Part shown: one piece after another, positions 45,315-56,838 of the stretch
Layout of the letters: every line of letters starts with the position of its first letter
How positions within the stretch are numbered: position 1 is the stretch's first letter
Origin: Gammaproteobacteria bacterium
Lineage (GTDB): Bacteria > Pseudomonadota > Gammaproteobacteria > UBA4575
Length of the DNA stretch: 64,000 nt
Assembly (NCBI GenBank): GCA_028279275.1
Contig: JANQOB010000006.1
Coordinates: 62,001 to 126,000 of the forward strand
Direction of reading: 5' to 3'
Translations under genes and position numbers: made by a program
Notes under the pieces: generated by a model
The model's input: the letters and a program-made list of their open reading frames with translations, nothing else
Databases searched by the model: none
What the model was told of the DNA's origin: nothing

Positions 45315-46964
45315 TTAATCCCCTGGTTTCCAGATCCCAAACGCTTCGCCTTTTGGTTGCATAGTCTGCTGACGTTGACGTGTAATATCATCAAAAACGT
45401 ATTTTGAAAATGCGTTCAGTTCATTCATGATTTCATTTTTTTCTCCTGCAGGTAAATCATGATTACCCACTATGAAACCAATTATGGCTGCCAAATATTG
45501 TCCCGCTAATAACGGATTTCTAGCACGATCATCTTCCTCAACCAGTACTTTTTCAATTTTCTCGATGAGTTCTCTTGAGAGTTTTAACTGATCCATTTTT
45601 ATCCTTTTCGAAATCTCTGATTTATTTTGGCTATTCTTCTCTTTTAATATATCTAAATGCTGTTTAATTTTTGCCTCAAGACCCCGGTCTACAGGCTGAT
45701 AATATTGCCGCCCATGCAACTCTTCAGGCAAATACACTTCTCCTGCAGCAAAGGCATCTTCTTCATCATGTGCATAGCGATACCCTTCCCCATAGCCGAT
45801 CTCTTTCATTAACTTTGTTGGAGCGTTACGCAAATGCATTGGAACTTCTAAGGTGCCATATTCTTTTGCATCATGCATAGCTGCTTTATAAGCAGTATAC
45901 ACAGCATTACTTTTTGGCACACAACTCAGATATACGATTGCATGTGCGATTGCGAGTTCTCCTTCTGGGGAACCTATGCGTTCATAGGTATTCCATGCAT
46001 CCAAAGTAATTTGTAACCCCCTTGGATCCGCATTACCTATGTCTTCGCTTGCCATACGCACTACTCTTCGCGCGATGTAATGTGGGTCACAGCCACCATC
46101 AATCATGCGACAAAACCAATATAGTGCTGCATCCGGATCTGAGCCTCGCACTGATTTATGTAAAGCGGATATTTGATCATAAAAATACTCGCCTTGCTTA
46201 TCAAACCTGCGCATGGTTTGTGAAGTGACTTCTTGAATAATCTCTTTGGTAATTACACTTTCATGTGACTCACCTTCTAATAAATCTACGGCAATTTCCA
46301 AGAAATTGAGAGCGCGTCGTGCATCCCCATCAGCGGATAGCGCTAATAATTCCTTTGCATCATCTTCTATTAAGCTTACTTGATTAGCTAAACCAGATTT
46401 AGCATCATTAATGGCATGGTCAATACACGCTAGAATGTCTTCTACCGTTAAGCGTTTTAAAATATAAGTACGCGCTCTTGACAACAATGCATTGTTCAAT
46501 TCAAACGAGGGGTTTTCTGTAGTGGCGCCTATAAAATATATTGTGCCATCTTCAATATGTGGCAAAAAAGCATCTTGCTGAGATTTATTAAAGCGATGAA
46601 CTTCATCAACAAATAAAACCGTTCGAGCCTGGTAACCTTGGTTATAAGCTTTAGCCTGATCGATCGCTTGACGAATTTCTTTTACACCTGATAACACCGC
46701 TGAGATTGGAATAAACTGAGCATCAGAGGTGTTAGAAATAATACGTGCTAAAGTAGTTTTACCTGTACCTGGCGGGCCCCAGAAAATCATTGAGTGCAAC
46801 TTGCCTTGCTCAATAGCGACCCTTAAAGGCTTGTCTTCAGCTAGTAAATGGCTTTGCCCAACGAATGAATCTAATGTCAGTGGGCGCATCCTATCCGCGA
46901 GCGGACGATAATGAGTATCGGCTTGTTCGAATAAATCAGGTGAATTTAGTACTGAATTTGAAAT
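45315..46964 (-). CDS. rarA: Replication-associated recombination protein A
   Basis: 549 residues if the start is the ATT at 46964. Walker A WGPPGTGKTT and FVDEVHRFNKSQQ are in the AAA domain; the C-terminal MgsA domain contains LPEELHGRQYY. RarA acts at stalled forks with RecA and SSB. The first in-frame ATG (46889) would cut off ADTHYRPLADRM, which is conserved in RarA (PLAxRMRP). No ATG, GTG or TTG lies between it and an upstream stop; the ATT has AGGA 8 bases before it. lolA precedes it, as in E. coli. A second half after about 440 carries a basic linker (KNSQNKSEISKR). Confidence 0.92.
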   Translation of the reverse strand: MSNSVLNSPDLFEQADTHYRPLADRMRPLTLDSFVGQSHLLAEDKPLRVAIEQGKLHSMIFWGPPGTGKTTLARIISNTSDAQFIPISAVLSGVKEIRQAIDQAKAYNQGYQARTVLFVDEVHRFNKSQQDAFLPHIEDGTIYFIGATTENPSFELNNALLSRARTYILKRLTVEDILACIDHAINDAKSGLANQVSLIEDDAKELLALSADGDARRALNFLEIAVDLLEGESHESVITKEIIQEVTSQTMRRFDKQGEYFYDQISALHKSVRGSDPDAALYWFCRMIDGGCDPHYIARRVVRMASEDIGNADPRGLQITLDAWNTYERIGSPEGELAIAHAIVYLSCVPKSNAVYTAYKAAMHDAKEYGTLEVPMHLRNAPTKLMKEIGYGEGYRYAHDEEDAFAAGEVYLPEELHGRQYYQPVDRGLEAKIKQHLDILKEKNSQNKSEISKRIKMDQLKLSRELIEKIEKVLVEEDDRARNPLLAGQYLAAIIGFIVGNHDLPAGEKNEIMNELNAFSKYVFDDITRQRQQTMQPKGEAFGIWKPGD

Positions 46965-47035
46965 CGTATATTCCTAGAATTAGTGTATCTAGGTAATTAT
47001 TATATATTTTAATCTTTGATGACTAGGTTTTTCAG

Positions 47036-47659
47036 TTATTCTGCGCCAGGATAGCCAACGATATCCACACCCTCAGCTGCTACAAACTTAAACTGATCTG
47101 CAGAAAATGAGATATTCGTTTGCAAATCTAAAAACTCAATTACTGTTTTTTGCGAAAAATGATCATGTAATTCCATTTTCTTAACACCATTATTATCTAA
47201 TCCGATTTGTATTTTATGAAACTCGGTATCTTGAACTAAAGGTGTAAGCTCAACCCAATCTAAATTCTCTCGATTACCTCCCTCAACAATCTCAAAGTCT
47301 TCAGCAAGTGGTCGAATATCCGTTAATAGCATAATAGGTGCATTCCCTAGTGCTGAGTCTATTGGCTTAGCACTAGCCTGCAATAATTCTTCATCATATA
47401 TCCATAAGTATTCGCCATCTGCCAAAATTAATTGTGGATACGGTTGTGTATATTGCCACCGAAAACGCCCAGGTTTGTGCAATGCGACATCTCCTTTTGA
47501 TTCTTGCATTACTTCACCATTTTCGTCATACACAACTTGTGAAAATTGCCCTTTAAAGGAATTAACTTCTGCAAAGAATTTATCCAGACGCTGAATAGCA
47601 TCGCTACCAAAAACAGGTAACGAAAAAAATAAGAGCACTAGAAGCAATCCATGTTTCAT
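47036..47659 (-). CDS. lolA: Outer-membrane lipoprotein carrier protein
   Basis: 207 residues with a signal peptide (LLLVLLFFSLPVFG). SFKGQFSQVVYDENG and KPGRFRWQYTQPYPQLILADGEYLWIYDEEL are LolA signatures. It ferries lipoproteins through the periplasm from LolCDE to LolB. The ftsK-lolA-rarA order is conserved. Confidence 0.96.
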   Translation of the reverse strand: MKHGLLLVLLFFSLPVFGSDAIQRLDKFFAEVNSFKGQFSQVVYDENGEVMQESKGDVALHKPGRFRWQYTQPYPQLILADGEYLWIYDEELLQASAKPIDSALGNAPIMLLTDIRPLAEDFEIVEGGNRENLDWVELTPLVQDTEFHKIQIGLDNNGVKKMELHDHFSQKTVIEFLDLQTNISFSADQFKFVAAEGVDIVGYPGAE

Positions 47660-47788
47660 GATGAGTCCTAGAGATATTTCTCTATTCTAGATTTATATCC
47701 AATTTACTTGATTATGCTAATTAGACCAGAATCTGATACAAATGATTCAGTAAATCAATAAAAAACTAATGAAGAAATAATGAACTAT

Positions 47789-50122
47789 TTAAACGGGTAC
47801 TGGAGGTGGCGCTATTACTTCGCGCGTTCCATTGGACTGAACGCCACTCACCACACCGCTTGCTTCCATTTCTTCAATCATACGAGCAGCACGGTTATAG
47901 CCCACTTTTAGGCGTCTTTGCACATAGGAAATAGAAGCTTTTCTTGTCTCTGTGACGATCGCTACAGCTTCATCATAGAGCGGGTCCATATCGTCTTGAT
48001 CTCTAATATCCAATGGTTCTAAACCTGGAATAGCATCCCCGCCATTAATTGGATCTTGGGTAACTTCATCTAGATATGCTGGTTCACCTTTATCTTTTAA
48101 GAATGCTACAACTTTATGTACTTCTTCGTCCGATACAAATGCACCATGCACACGTTCCGGAATGGAGGTACCGCCCGGTAAAAATAACATGTCACCATGT
48201 CCAAGCAATTGCTCTGCACCCATTTGATCCAAAATTGTTCGTGAATCCACTTTGGAAGATACCTGAAATGCAATTCGAGAAGGTATGTTGGCTTTTATTA
48301 ACCCTGTAATGACATCAACCGAGGGGCGTTGCGTAGCTAGAATCAAATGTATCCCGGCGGCACGCGCTTTTTGAGCGATGCGCGCAATGAGTTCTTCAAC
48401 TTTTTTACCTACCACCATCATCATGTCGGCAAGCTCATCGATTATGATGACGATATTGGGTAACGGTGTTAGCTCCTCAGCTTGCTGAGGTTCTAATCCT
48501 TCAATTTGATCACCATTAAATAGAGGATCTAGAATAGGCTCACCTGCATCTATGGCTTTTTGCACTTTACTGTTGTATCCCGCCATACTACGTACACCTA
48601 ATGCTGACATGAGGTGATAACGCCGCTCCATTTCTGCAACACACCAGCGCAATGCATTTGAAGCTTCTTTCATGTCCGTTACAACGGGTGAAAGTAAATG
48701 AGGGATGCCTTCATAGACTGCCAGCTCTAACATCTTAGGATCGATCAGTATTAGTCGAACTTGCTGCGGAGTAGCTTTGTATAAAATGCTTAACAACATG
48801 GCGTTGAGCGCAACCGACTTACCAGAACCTGTTGTTCCCGCTACCAGCAAATGAGGCATCTTGGCTAGATCAGCAACTACAGGACGACCGCTAATGTCTT
48901 TACCTAAACCCAATGTTAGTGGCGATAATTCTTCGTCATACGTTTCAGATTCAATAATGTCATTGAGCACAACTAATTCACGATGCTCATTGGGAATTTC
49001 AAGGCCTATGTAAGACTTACCTGGTATGACTTCAACAATGCGAACACTCGATACAGAAAGTGCCCGGGCCAGGTCTTTTGCTAGATTGGTGACTTTGCTA
49101 ACTTTAATTCCAGGAGCAAGTTGAATCGCAAACCTTGTAATGACTGGCCCTGGATGTACTTCTACAACTTCAGATTCAATATTAAAATCAAGTAACTTAA
49201 GTTCTACCTGCCGAGAGATCGCTTCCAATGCATCGTCAGAATAACCTTTAGATGTATCGATTACTTTATCGAGTATAGAAATGGGTGGTAAATCTGTCGC
49301 AGCAGCAGCGTTAAATAACGGAATTTGTCGCTCTCTTTCTTTTCTATCACTCGGTTCGATTTCTTTTATTATCGGTTCAATTCTTGGTTTAGCGTGTTTT
49401 TGAATTTTTACTTTTGTCTCTTTAATAATTTCTGCCCGCTCTACTTTCGCTTTTCTACTTGCATACTCTTCAATGATTTCATTTACATGACCCCAAGCCC
49501 ACGAACTAAATTTGATTGTGTGCTTACCGGTAAAATCAAGCAGCCATAACCATGAAAATCCGGAAAATATTGTGATGCCAGCAAAAAATAAAGCTAATAA
49601 TAAAAGTGTGGCACCAACAAAACTAAACACTAAAACAAAGCCATTTCCTGTCAGATCACCAAATACACCACCAGCAAAGCTAGGCATATATCCGGCTTGG
49701 AAGTGTAAAGTAGCTAACCCACAACCTGCCCCTAGAGTTAATAAAAATCCTGCCCACCGAACTCCCAATGTTCGATAATCGATTTGACCATTCTCCAGCT
49801 TGCCTTCATAAATCAGCCAGCCACTATAGGCCACCATCAGAGGAGCCAGATAAGCAAGGTAGCCAAATAAAAAAAAGGCCAAATCAGCAAAATACGCACC
49901 CACTGTACCCCCCAAATTGCTGATCAAATGGTTTGTACCCGTATGCGTCCAGCCTGGGTCAGCGGGATCATAGCTCAATAGTGCGACCATAAAATAAGCA
50001 CCTAAGGCTACCAAAACAACTAGCGCACTCTCACGCAGTCCCTTTAACAAAGTGAGATTATGTGGCACCGAAGAACCTTTTCTGGATCTTGCGGCTGATT
50101 TTTTAAGCGTGGCTTGTCTCAA
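47789..50122 (-). CDS. ftsK: DNA translocase FtsK
   Basis: 777 residues. Four N-terminal membrane helices (about 28-200), a short linker (about 230-270, no long Pro/Gln region), the FtsK motor with Walker A AGTTGSGKSVALN (about 427) and VIIIDELADMMMV, and a C-terminal gamma winged helix (ISYVQRRLKVGYNRAARMIEEM) that reads KOPS. It links division to chromosome dimer resolution. Shorter than the 1329-residue E. coli protein because the linker is short. Confidence 0.97.
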   Translation of the reverse strand: MRQATLKKSAARSRKGSSVPHNLTLLKGLRESALVVLVALGAYFMVALLSYDPADPGWTHTGTNHLISNLGGTVGAYFADLAFFLFGYLAYLAPLMVAYSGWLIYEGKLENGQIDYRTLGVRWAGFLLTLGAGCGLATLHFQAGYMPSFAGGVFGDLTGNGFVLVFSFVGATLLLLALFFAGITIFSGFSWLWLLDFTGKHTIKFSSWAWGHVNEIIEEYASRKAKVERAEIIKETKVKIQKHAKPRIEPIIKEIEPSDRKERERQIPLFNAAAATDLPPISILDKVIDTSKGYSDDALEAISRQVELKLLDFNIESEVVEVHPGPVITRFAIQLAPGIKVSKVTNLAKDLARALSVSSVRIVEVIPGKSYIGLEIPNEHRELVVLNDIIESETYDEELSPLTLGLGKDISGRPVVADLAKMPHLLVAGTTGSGKSVALNAMLLSILYKATPQQVRLILIDPKMLELAVYEGIPHLLSPVVTDMKEASNALRWCVAEMERRYHLMSALGVRSMAGYNSKVQKAIDAGEPILDPLFNGDQIEGLEPQQAEELTPLPNIVIIIDELADMMMVVGKKVEELIARIAQKARAAGIHLILATQRPSVDVITGLIKANIPSRIAFQVSSKVDSRTILDQMGAEQLLGHGDMLFLPGGTSIPERVHGAFVSDEEVHKVVAFLKDKGEPAYLDEVTQDPINGGDAIPGLEPLDIRDQDDMDPLYDEAVAIVTETRKASISYVQRRLKVGYNRAARMIEEMEASGVVSGVQSNGTREVIAPPPVPV

Positions 50123-51512
<1,390 letters not shown>

Positions 51513-51532
51513 TAGTTGATGATTATTCTCGT

Positions 51533-52717
51533 TTGACAAATAAAGAGAATCATTCCGTTTTATCCTCTGAAGACTTTACCTTTGAATTTGTAAGTTCGCT
51601 TAAGGATATTAAACTTGAAGAATGGAATTCATTAATCGATGATGAAGATCCGTTCCTATGCTATGAATTTTTATCTGCGCTAGAAAAAAACGATTGCTTG
51701 GGCGAGAGGTATGGCTGGTACCCTCATCATTTAATTGTACGAAATAAAAATAATAATTTAGTAGCTGCGACACCTCTTTATATAAAAACTAACTCTTACG
51801 GTGAATTTGTTTTTGACTGGTCCTGGGCTTCTGCTTATGAACAAACCGGGTTAAATTATTATCCAAAAATTATTTCATCTATCCCGTACACTCCTGTTAC
51901 AGGCAAACGCATACTTCTCTCTTCTACACTACCTACACAACAGCAATCTGATCTTGCAGCATCTATGATCCAAGTTACCTTAGACGAATCAGAAAAACTT
52001 AAAATGTCAGGTTGTCATTGGTTATTTAATCAAGCAGATGAGTGTGCCTATTTTGATAAACAAGGATTAATGTTTCGTATGGGTTACCAATTCCATTGGC
52101 AAAATAGAGATTACTCCTCTTTTGATCATTTCTTAGAGAGCTTTATTTCCAGGAAACGCAAAAAAATAAAACAAGAACGCAGATATGTGAACGAACAAAA
52201 AATTAATATACAGCGTTTGCATGGTAACGAACTAAGTGAACAAGAATGGGTAAAGATTCATTCCTTTTATGAAAGTACTTTTTTTCGTAAAAGCGGGATA
52301 CCAACATTGAGTTTGAATTTTTTTAAAGAAATTGGAAATACCATTGGCAATAAAATAATGTTGGTTTTAGCCTACAGCGAAAATGAGCTTGTTGCCTGCG
52401 CAATAAATTTCTGTAGCTCAAAAAAATTATATGGGCGCTTTTGGGGTTGTACTAAAACTTTTAATAGCCTGCATTTTGAGGCCTGTTATTATCAAGGGAT
52501 TGAATATGCCATTGAAAATAAGCTAGAAACATTTGAACCAGGAGCACAAGGAGAACATAAAATCAGTCGTGGCTTCCTGCCAACGAAAACTTGGTCTGCA
52601 CATGCAATTCATGACTCACGATTTGAAATACCTATTCGTGATTTTTGCAAACGCGAGCAAACCTTCATGCAAAATGATTATGATGATCTAATGAACCTCT
52701 CACCTTATCGTTCATAG
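51533..52717 (+). CDS. GNAT-fold acyltransferase-like protein (peptidogalycan-type, DUF482)
   Basis: 394 residues from TTG 51533. DxEDPFLCYEFLSALE-like DDEDPFLCYEFLSALEKN near the N-terminus, FISRKRKKIKQERR and FEPGAQGEHKISRGFLPTKTWSAH near the end are the marks of this family, annotated peptidogalycan biosynthesis protein. It lies between trxB and aat, where such a gene is frequent. Reaction unknown. Confidence 0.85.
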   Translation: MTNKENHSVLSSEDFTFEFVSSLKDIKLEEWNSLIDDEDPFLCYEFLSALEKNDCLGERYGWYPHHLIVRNKNNNLVAATPLYIKTNSYGEFVFDWSWASAYEQTGLNYYPKIISSIPYTPVTGKRILLSSTLPTQQQSDLAASMIQVTLDESEKLKMSGCHWLFNQADECAYFDKQGLMFRMGYQFHWQNRDYSSFDHFLESFISRKRKKIKQERRYVNEQKINIQRLHGNELSEQEWVKIHSFYESTFFRKSGIPTLSLNFFKEIGNTIGNKIMLVLAYSENELVACAINFCSSKKLYGRFWGCTKTFNSLHFEACYYQGIEYAIENKLETFEPGAQGEHKISRGFLPTKTWSAHAIHDSRFEIPIRDFCKREQTFMQNDYDDLMNLSPYRS

Positions 52718-52745
52718 ATTGCCAAAAACTATGTAAATTGAATAC

Positions 52746-53477
52746 ATGGATATAACCTGGATAGATCCTAGCAACACTGATACTTCATTTCCCAATGTCG
52801 AAGAAGCTCTCACTAATCCAGAGGGCTTGCTGGCAGCTGGTGGTGATCTTTGTCAAACAAGACTATTAAACGCATATCGCAATGGCATCTTCCCTTGGTA
52901 TGAAGAGGGTCAGCCCATCTTATGGTGGTCGCCCAATCCTCGCGGGGTGCTTTTTACAAATAAATTTAAGATATCAACCAGTTTAAGAAAAACATTACGC
53001 AAACATGACTGGACCATCACTTTCGATGGCGATTTTAAAAAGACAGTCATGGCATGTGCTGCACCAAGAAGCTATGCACGTGGAACATGGATTACCAATG
53101 AAATGACCGATGCATATTGTCATTTACATCAGATAGGGCATGCGCATTCGATAGAACTATGGGATCAACAAGAACGATTAATTGGTGGAATCTATGGTGT
53201 ACAAATTGGCAAAATGTTTTATGGCGAATCAATGTTTAGTTTTCAAACCAATGCATCTAAGGTGGCATTAGCTTATTTAGCCATGCACATGAATCATTGG
53301 GGTTTTCCATTACTAGATTGCCAATTACCTTCAACCCATTTGGCAAGCCTTGGTGCAGAATCAATTAGTAGATCTGACTATATAAAAATAATGACGCCAT
53401 TATGCAATCAATTAGCAGACTCTTTTTATTGGAAATTAGATGAAACACTAGACATAGCAAATTGGCAACAGAAATAG
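52746..53477 (+). CDS. aat: Leucyl/phenylalanyl-tRNA-protein transferase
   Basis: 243 residues. NPEGLLAAGGDL, GIFPWYEEGQPILWWSPNPRGVL and GIYGVQIGKMFYGESMFS are family hallmarks. It adds Leu or Phe to proteins with N-terminal Arg or Lys, making ClpS-ClpAP degrons. Its place next to trxB agrees with E. coli; clpA and infA are not in the window. Confidence 0.98.
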   Translation: MDITWIDPSNTDTSFPNVEEALTNPEGLLAAGGDLCQTRLLNAYRNGIFPWYEEGQPILWWSPNPRGVLFTNKFKISTSLRKTLRKHDWTITFDGDFKKTVMACAAPRSYARGTWITNEMTDAYCHLHQIGHAHSIELWDQQERLIGGIYGVQIGKMFYGESMFSFQTNASKVALAYLAMHMNHWGFPLLDCQLPSTHLASLGAESISRSDYIKIMTPLCNQLADSFYWKLDETLDIANWQQK

Positions 53478-53484
53478 TTAGTTG

Positions 53485-54237
53485 CTACCAGGGGTCAATA
53501 GCAATGCCATCTACTGGCAGTCCAGTCGTTTTGTTTATCACAAGTGCTAAATCATTATTTTTCCCAACGAGAGGTAAAAATAAATAGTTTTCTTCATCAC
53601 CTTTATGTTTTTGCAAAAATTTAGCAATTTTCTTTTGATCAGTGCTTTCATTTTTTATTAGTTCAGCTAATGGTTTAGCTTTCTGTATAACTTTTTCTTT
53701 ATTTGAAAGATATGGGTGATAGTATTCCGGTCGCCGCTCTAGATCTGGCTTGCCTTCCATCACCGTTTCAAATAGGAATTTATTTCGCTCTTCTTTATCC
53801 TCAGGAAAATCTGCGTAAACTAAAATTGGGCCCCTGTTAGGTTTAATTTTCAATTCAGGGTATTTTATCTTATTCACGTCAATCTCAACCTTGCCTATTA
53901 CTTCAAAGCGATCAACTGCAAAAGCCAAATAGTAAGGACGCTCACCATAAATAACATGCACACCATATACTAATGCTGCTATTTGTATTGCTGCGATAAT
54001 AGACATATCCATTACTAAGCCTTTTTTTCCTCTTTTAAATAAAACTAACGTCAATAAAGGTCCAAGGATCAGATCCACCATTACTAATATTCGCAGCACC
54101 GTCCAAGCTCCGTTAGCTTCAAAGTATGGGCTCGGATACCAATAGAAAAATATTAATGCGATAACAATACCGACAATTGATGCGCTTATAGTTAGATGAA
54201 TTAAAAAAGCTTTGATTTTATCTGCAGTGAAAAACAT
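53485..54237 (-). CDS. TfpX/TfpZ family type IV pilin accessory protein
   Basis: 250 residues. Four N-terminal membrane helices (about 12-110) with FKRGKKGLVMDMSIIAAIQIAALVYGVHV are the family core; a periplasmic C-terminal part follows. Members glycosylate or help export specific type IV pilins. There is no pilin gene nearby, so this is an orphan copy. It converges with aat by 7 bases. Confidence 0.88.
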   Translation of the reverse strand: MFFTADKIKAFLIHLTISASIVGIVIALIFFYWYPSPYFEANGAWTVLRILVMVDLILGPLLTLVLFKRGKKGLVMDMSIIAAIQIAALVYGVHVIYGERPYYLAFAVDRFEVIGKVEIDVNKIKYPELKIKPNRGPILVYADFPEDKEERNKFLFETVMEGKPDLERRPEYYHPYLSNKEKVIQKAKPLAELIKNESTDQKKIAKFLQKHKGDEENYLFLPLVGKNNDLALVINKTTGLPVDGIAIDPW

Positions 54238-54342
54238 CTATGAGGAGAGAAATCTAAAACCAGAGAAAATTTTATCTATAAACTAGGGTTTGGCAATCAC
54301 AGCTATTCCTGCAAATTTACCATTTATCGACTGCTTTAAGAT

Positions 54343-55479
54343 CTAAATGCTATCTAAGATGGCTCTCTTTACAGATTCAAGTTCAGCATCAATAGTAATC
54401 ATTTCAGCCGTGCTTTGCTTAATCGCAATATCAGGATCTTTTAAACCATGCCCAGTAAGCGTACAAACCACGGAACTACCCTCAGGAATGTTGCCTACTT
54501 TTACATCATGCAAAGCTCCAGTTACCGAAGTGGCAGAAGCAGGTTCGCAAAATACACCTTCTGTAGAAGCAAGTAGTTTTTGTGTTGCCAAGATTTCGTC
54601 ATCTGTAAAACTATTAAACCACCCACCAGATTCTCTAACAGCTGCGTGAGCAAAATCCCAGCTTTGTGGATGACCAATGCGGATGGCAGTGGCTACCGTA
54701 TCAGGCTTATCGATCATGCTACCTTTAATAAAAGGTGCAGCACCGGCTGCCTGATAGCCCAACATTTTAGGCCTCAGTGCAATTTGCGGCTCACTCACAA
54801 ATTGACAATCACCATTACAAAAACCACACGCTTCAGTAACGTTCTTGCCTGAACTAGCTGCTAACTCCGAATAGCCAGTCCAGTGAGCAGAAATATTTCC
54901 GGCATTGCCTACAGGTATACAATGAAAATCGGGAGCACGACCTAATGACTCCACAATTTCGTAAGAAGCTGTCTTCTGTCCTTGTAAACGATAAGGATTG
55001 ATTGAGTTAACAATATTTACAGGCGCTTCACTTGCGACTTCCTTAACCAACCGCATTCCGTCATCAAAGTTGCCCCGTATTTGCAAGATGATCGCACCAT
55101 GCATCATTGCTTGAGCAAGTTTGCCCATGGCAATTTTTCCATCGGGTATCAACACAAACGCTTTTATTCCCGCACGCGCAGCATAGGCAGCGGCTGATGC
55201 AGAGGTGTTGCCTGTAGACGCACAAATAATTGCTTGACTACCTTCCGAAACCGCTTGCGTCACTGCAACCGTCATACCACGATCTTTAAATGACCCGGTT
55301 GGATTTAAGCCTTCAAATTTTAAATACAGCTTAATATTTTTTTCGTTTAACTGTTGTATGTTGTGGCATTGAATTAAAGGAGTATCTCCTTCACATAAAC
55401 TTATTACTTTGCAATCAGGTGCAAGAGGTAAAACTGAACGGTAACGGTCTATCAGACCGGTGTAATGTTGTGCTTTCAT
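54343..55479 (-). CDS. thrC: Threonine synthase
   Basis: 378 residues. The PLP lysine is in NPTGSFKDRGM (about 60-69), GNAGNISAHWTGYSEL is the phosphate loop, and GVFCEPASA is near the end. It makes Thr from O-phosphohomoserine. The alaC-hom-thrC order is one transcript; thrB is not here. It starts 27 bases after hom. Confidence 0.96.
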   Translation of the reverse strand: MKAQHYTGLIDRYRSVLPLAPDCKVISLCEGDTPLIQCHNIQQLNEKNIKLYLKFEGLNPTGSFKDRGMTVAVTQAVSEGSQAIICASTGNTSASAAAYAARAGIKAFVLIPDGKIAMGKLAQAMMHGAIILQIRGNFDDGMRLVKEVASEAPVNIVNSINPYRLQGQKTASYEIVESLGRAPDFHCIPVGNAGNISAHWTGYSELAASSGKNVTEACGFCNGDCQFVSEPQIALRPKMLGYQAAGAAPFIKGSMIDKPDTVATAIRIGHPQSWDFAHAAVRESGGWFNSFTDDEILATQKLLASTEGVFCEPASATSVTGALHDVKVGNIPEGSSVVCTLTGHGLKDPDIAIKQSTAEMITIDAELESVKRAILDSI

Positions 55480-55505
55480 AAATAAATTATATTAATAGAA
55501 AATGA

Positions 55506-56825
55506 TTACGAAAGAGTTTCTAACCTAATTCGCATAACTTTATTTGTCACAGCTTCAAGCTTTTCAATTTCATCAATAGCTTGATTCATATTTTGCTCAC
55601 TTACTTCATGAGTAAGAATTACAATGGGCACGATTGATATATTAGCTTGTGGTTCTTTTTGGATAATTGCCTCAATGCTAATTGTATGATCAGCAAAAAT
55701 TTGTGTGACATCTGCCAAAACACCGGCTCTATCTTGGACATGAATTCGTAAATAATAAGCAGTAGAGACATCATCCATAGACAATATTGGAATATCAGAC
55801 AATGCGCCTGGCTGAAAAGCTAAGTGTGGTACACGATTTTCTGGATCTGATGTCAGTGCGCGTACAACATCTACTAAGTCTGCGACGACTGCAGAACCTG
55901 TCGGTTCGGCGCCCGCACCCGCACCATAATAAAGACTTGGGCCTAATGCATCGGCTTTCACAACTACTGCGTTCATGACACCATCAACATTAGCTAGCAA
56001 TCTACGATGAGGAATTAATGTCGGGTGGACACGTAACTCCAGTCCTTTAGTCGTCCGCTTAGCTATACCTAAATGCTTTATTCGGTAACCTAACTCTGCA
56101 GCATACGCCACATCATCGCGTGTGAGTTCAGTAATACCTTCGGTATAAACTTTTTCAAACTGCAATGGCACACCAAATGCAATCGACGCTAATATCGTTA
56201 GCTTATGTGCTGCATCTATACCTTCAACATCAAATGTTGGATCTGCTTCTGCATATCCTAATTGTTGAGCTTCTTTTAATACATCATCAAAATCACGACC
56301 TTTGTCACGCATTTCAGTGAGTATAAAATTACCCGTCCCATTAATTATACCGGCTAACCATTGAATAGCATTTGCAGATAAACCTTCACGTATGGCTTTT
56401 ATAATTGGTATACCTCCAGCCACTGCCGCTTCAAATGCAACGGTTACACCCTTTTCTTGAGCTCGTTGAAAAATTTCATTCCCGTGGAGCGCAATCAGCG
56501 CTTTATTTGCTGTAACAACATGCTTGCCATGTTCTATTGCTTTAAGCACTAGGTCTTTTGCTTCATCCGTCCCGCCAATCAACTCAAGAACAATTTCAAC
56601 ATCAGGATCAGTAACAACTTTGTTTGAATCTTCAGTTAACGTTATCGATGACGTATCACAAGCACGTTGTTTTTTTGTATCACGCATGCTAGCAATAGAA
56701 ATTTCTATACCCCGACCCGCTCTTCGCGCAATCTCATCGGCATTACGCGATAATATATTTGCGGTGCCACAGCCTACGGTACCTAGACCTAAGACGCCTA
56801 CTTTTACTGGTTCTAGTGCAGACAT
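55506..56825 (-). CDS. hom: Homoserine dehydrogenase
   Basis: 439 residues, monofunctional. NAD(P)-binding GLGTVGCGTANIL, the substrate region EALNGTGNFILTEMRDKG-like IINGTGNFILTEMRDKG, and AEADPTFDVEGIDAAHKL are present; the C-terminal ACT domain (IHVQDRAGVLADVTQIFAD) is the threonine feedback site. It reduces aspartate semialdehyde. 13 bases after alaC. Confidence 0.97.
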   Translation of the reverse strand: MSALEPVKVGVLGLGTVGCGTANILSRNADEIARRAGRGIEISIASMRDTKKQRACDTSSITLTEDSNKVVTDPDVEIVLELIGGTDEAKDLVLKAIEHGKHVVTANKALIALHGNEIFQRAQEKGVTVAFEAAVAGGIPIIKAIREGLSANAIQWLAGIINGTGNFILTEMRDKGRDFDDVLKEAQQLGYAEADPTFDVEGIDAAHKLTILASIAFGVPLQFEKVYTEGITELTRDDVAYAAELGYRIKHLGIAKRTTKGLELRVHPTLIPHRRLLANVDGVMNAVVVKADALGPSLYYGAGAGAEPTGSAVVADLVDVVRALTSDPENRVPHLAFQPGALSDIPILSMDDVSTAYYLRIHVQDRAGVLADVTQIFADHTISIEAIIQKEPQANISIVPIVILTHEVSEQNMNQAIDEIEKLEAVTNKVMRIRLETLS

Positions 56826-56838
56826 ATTTCTTTATCCA

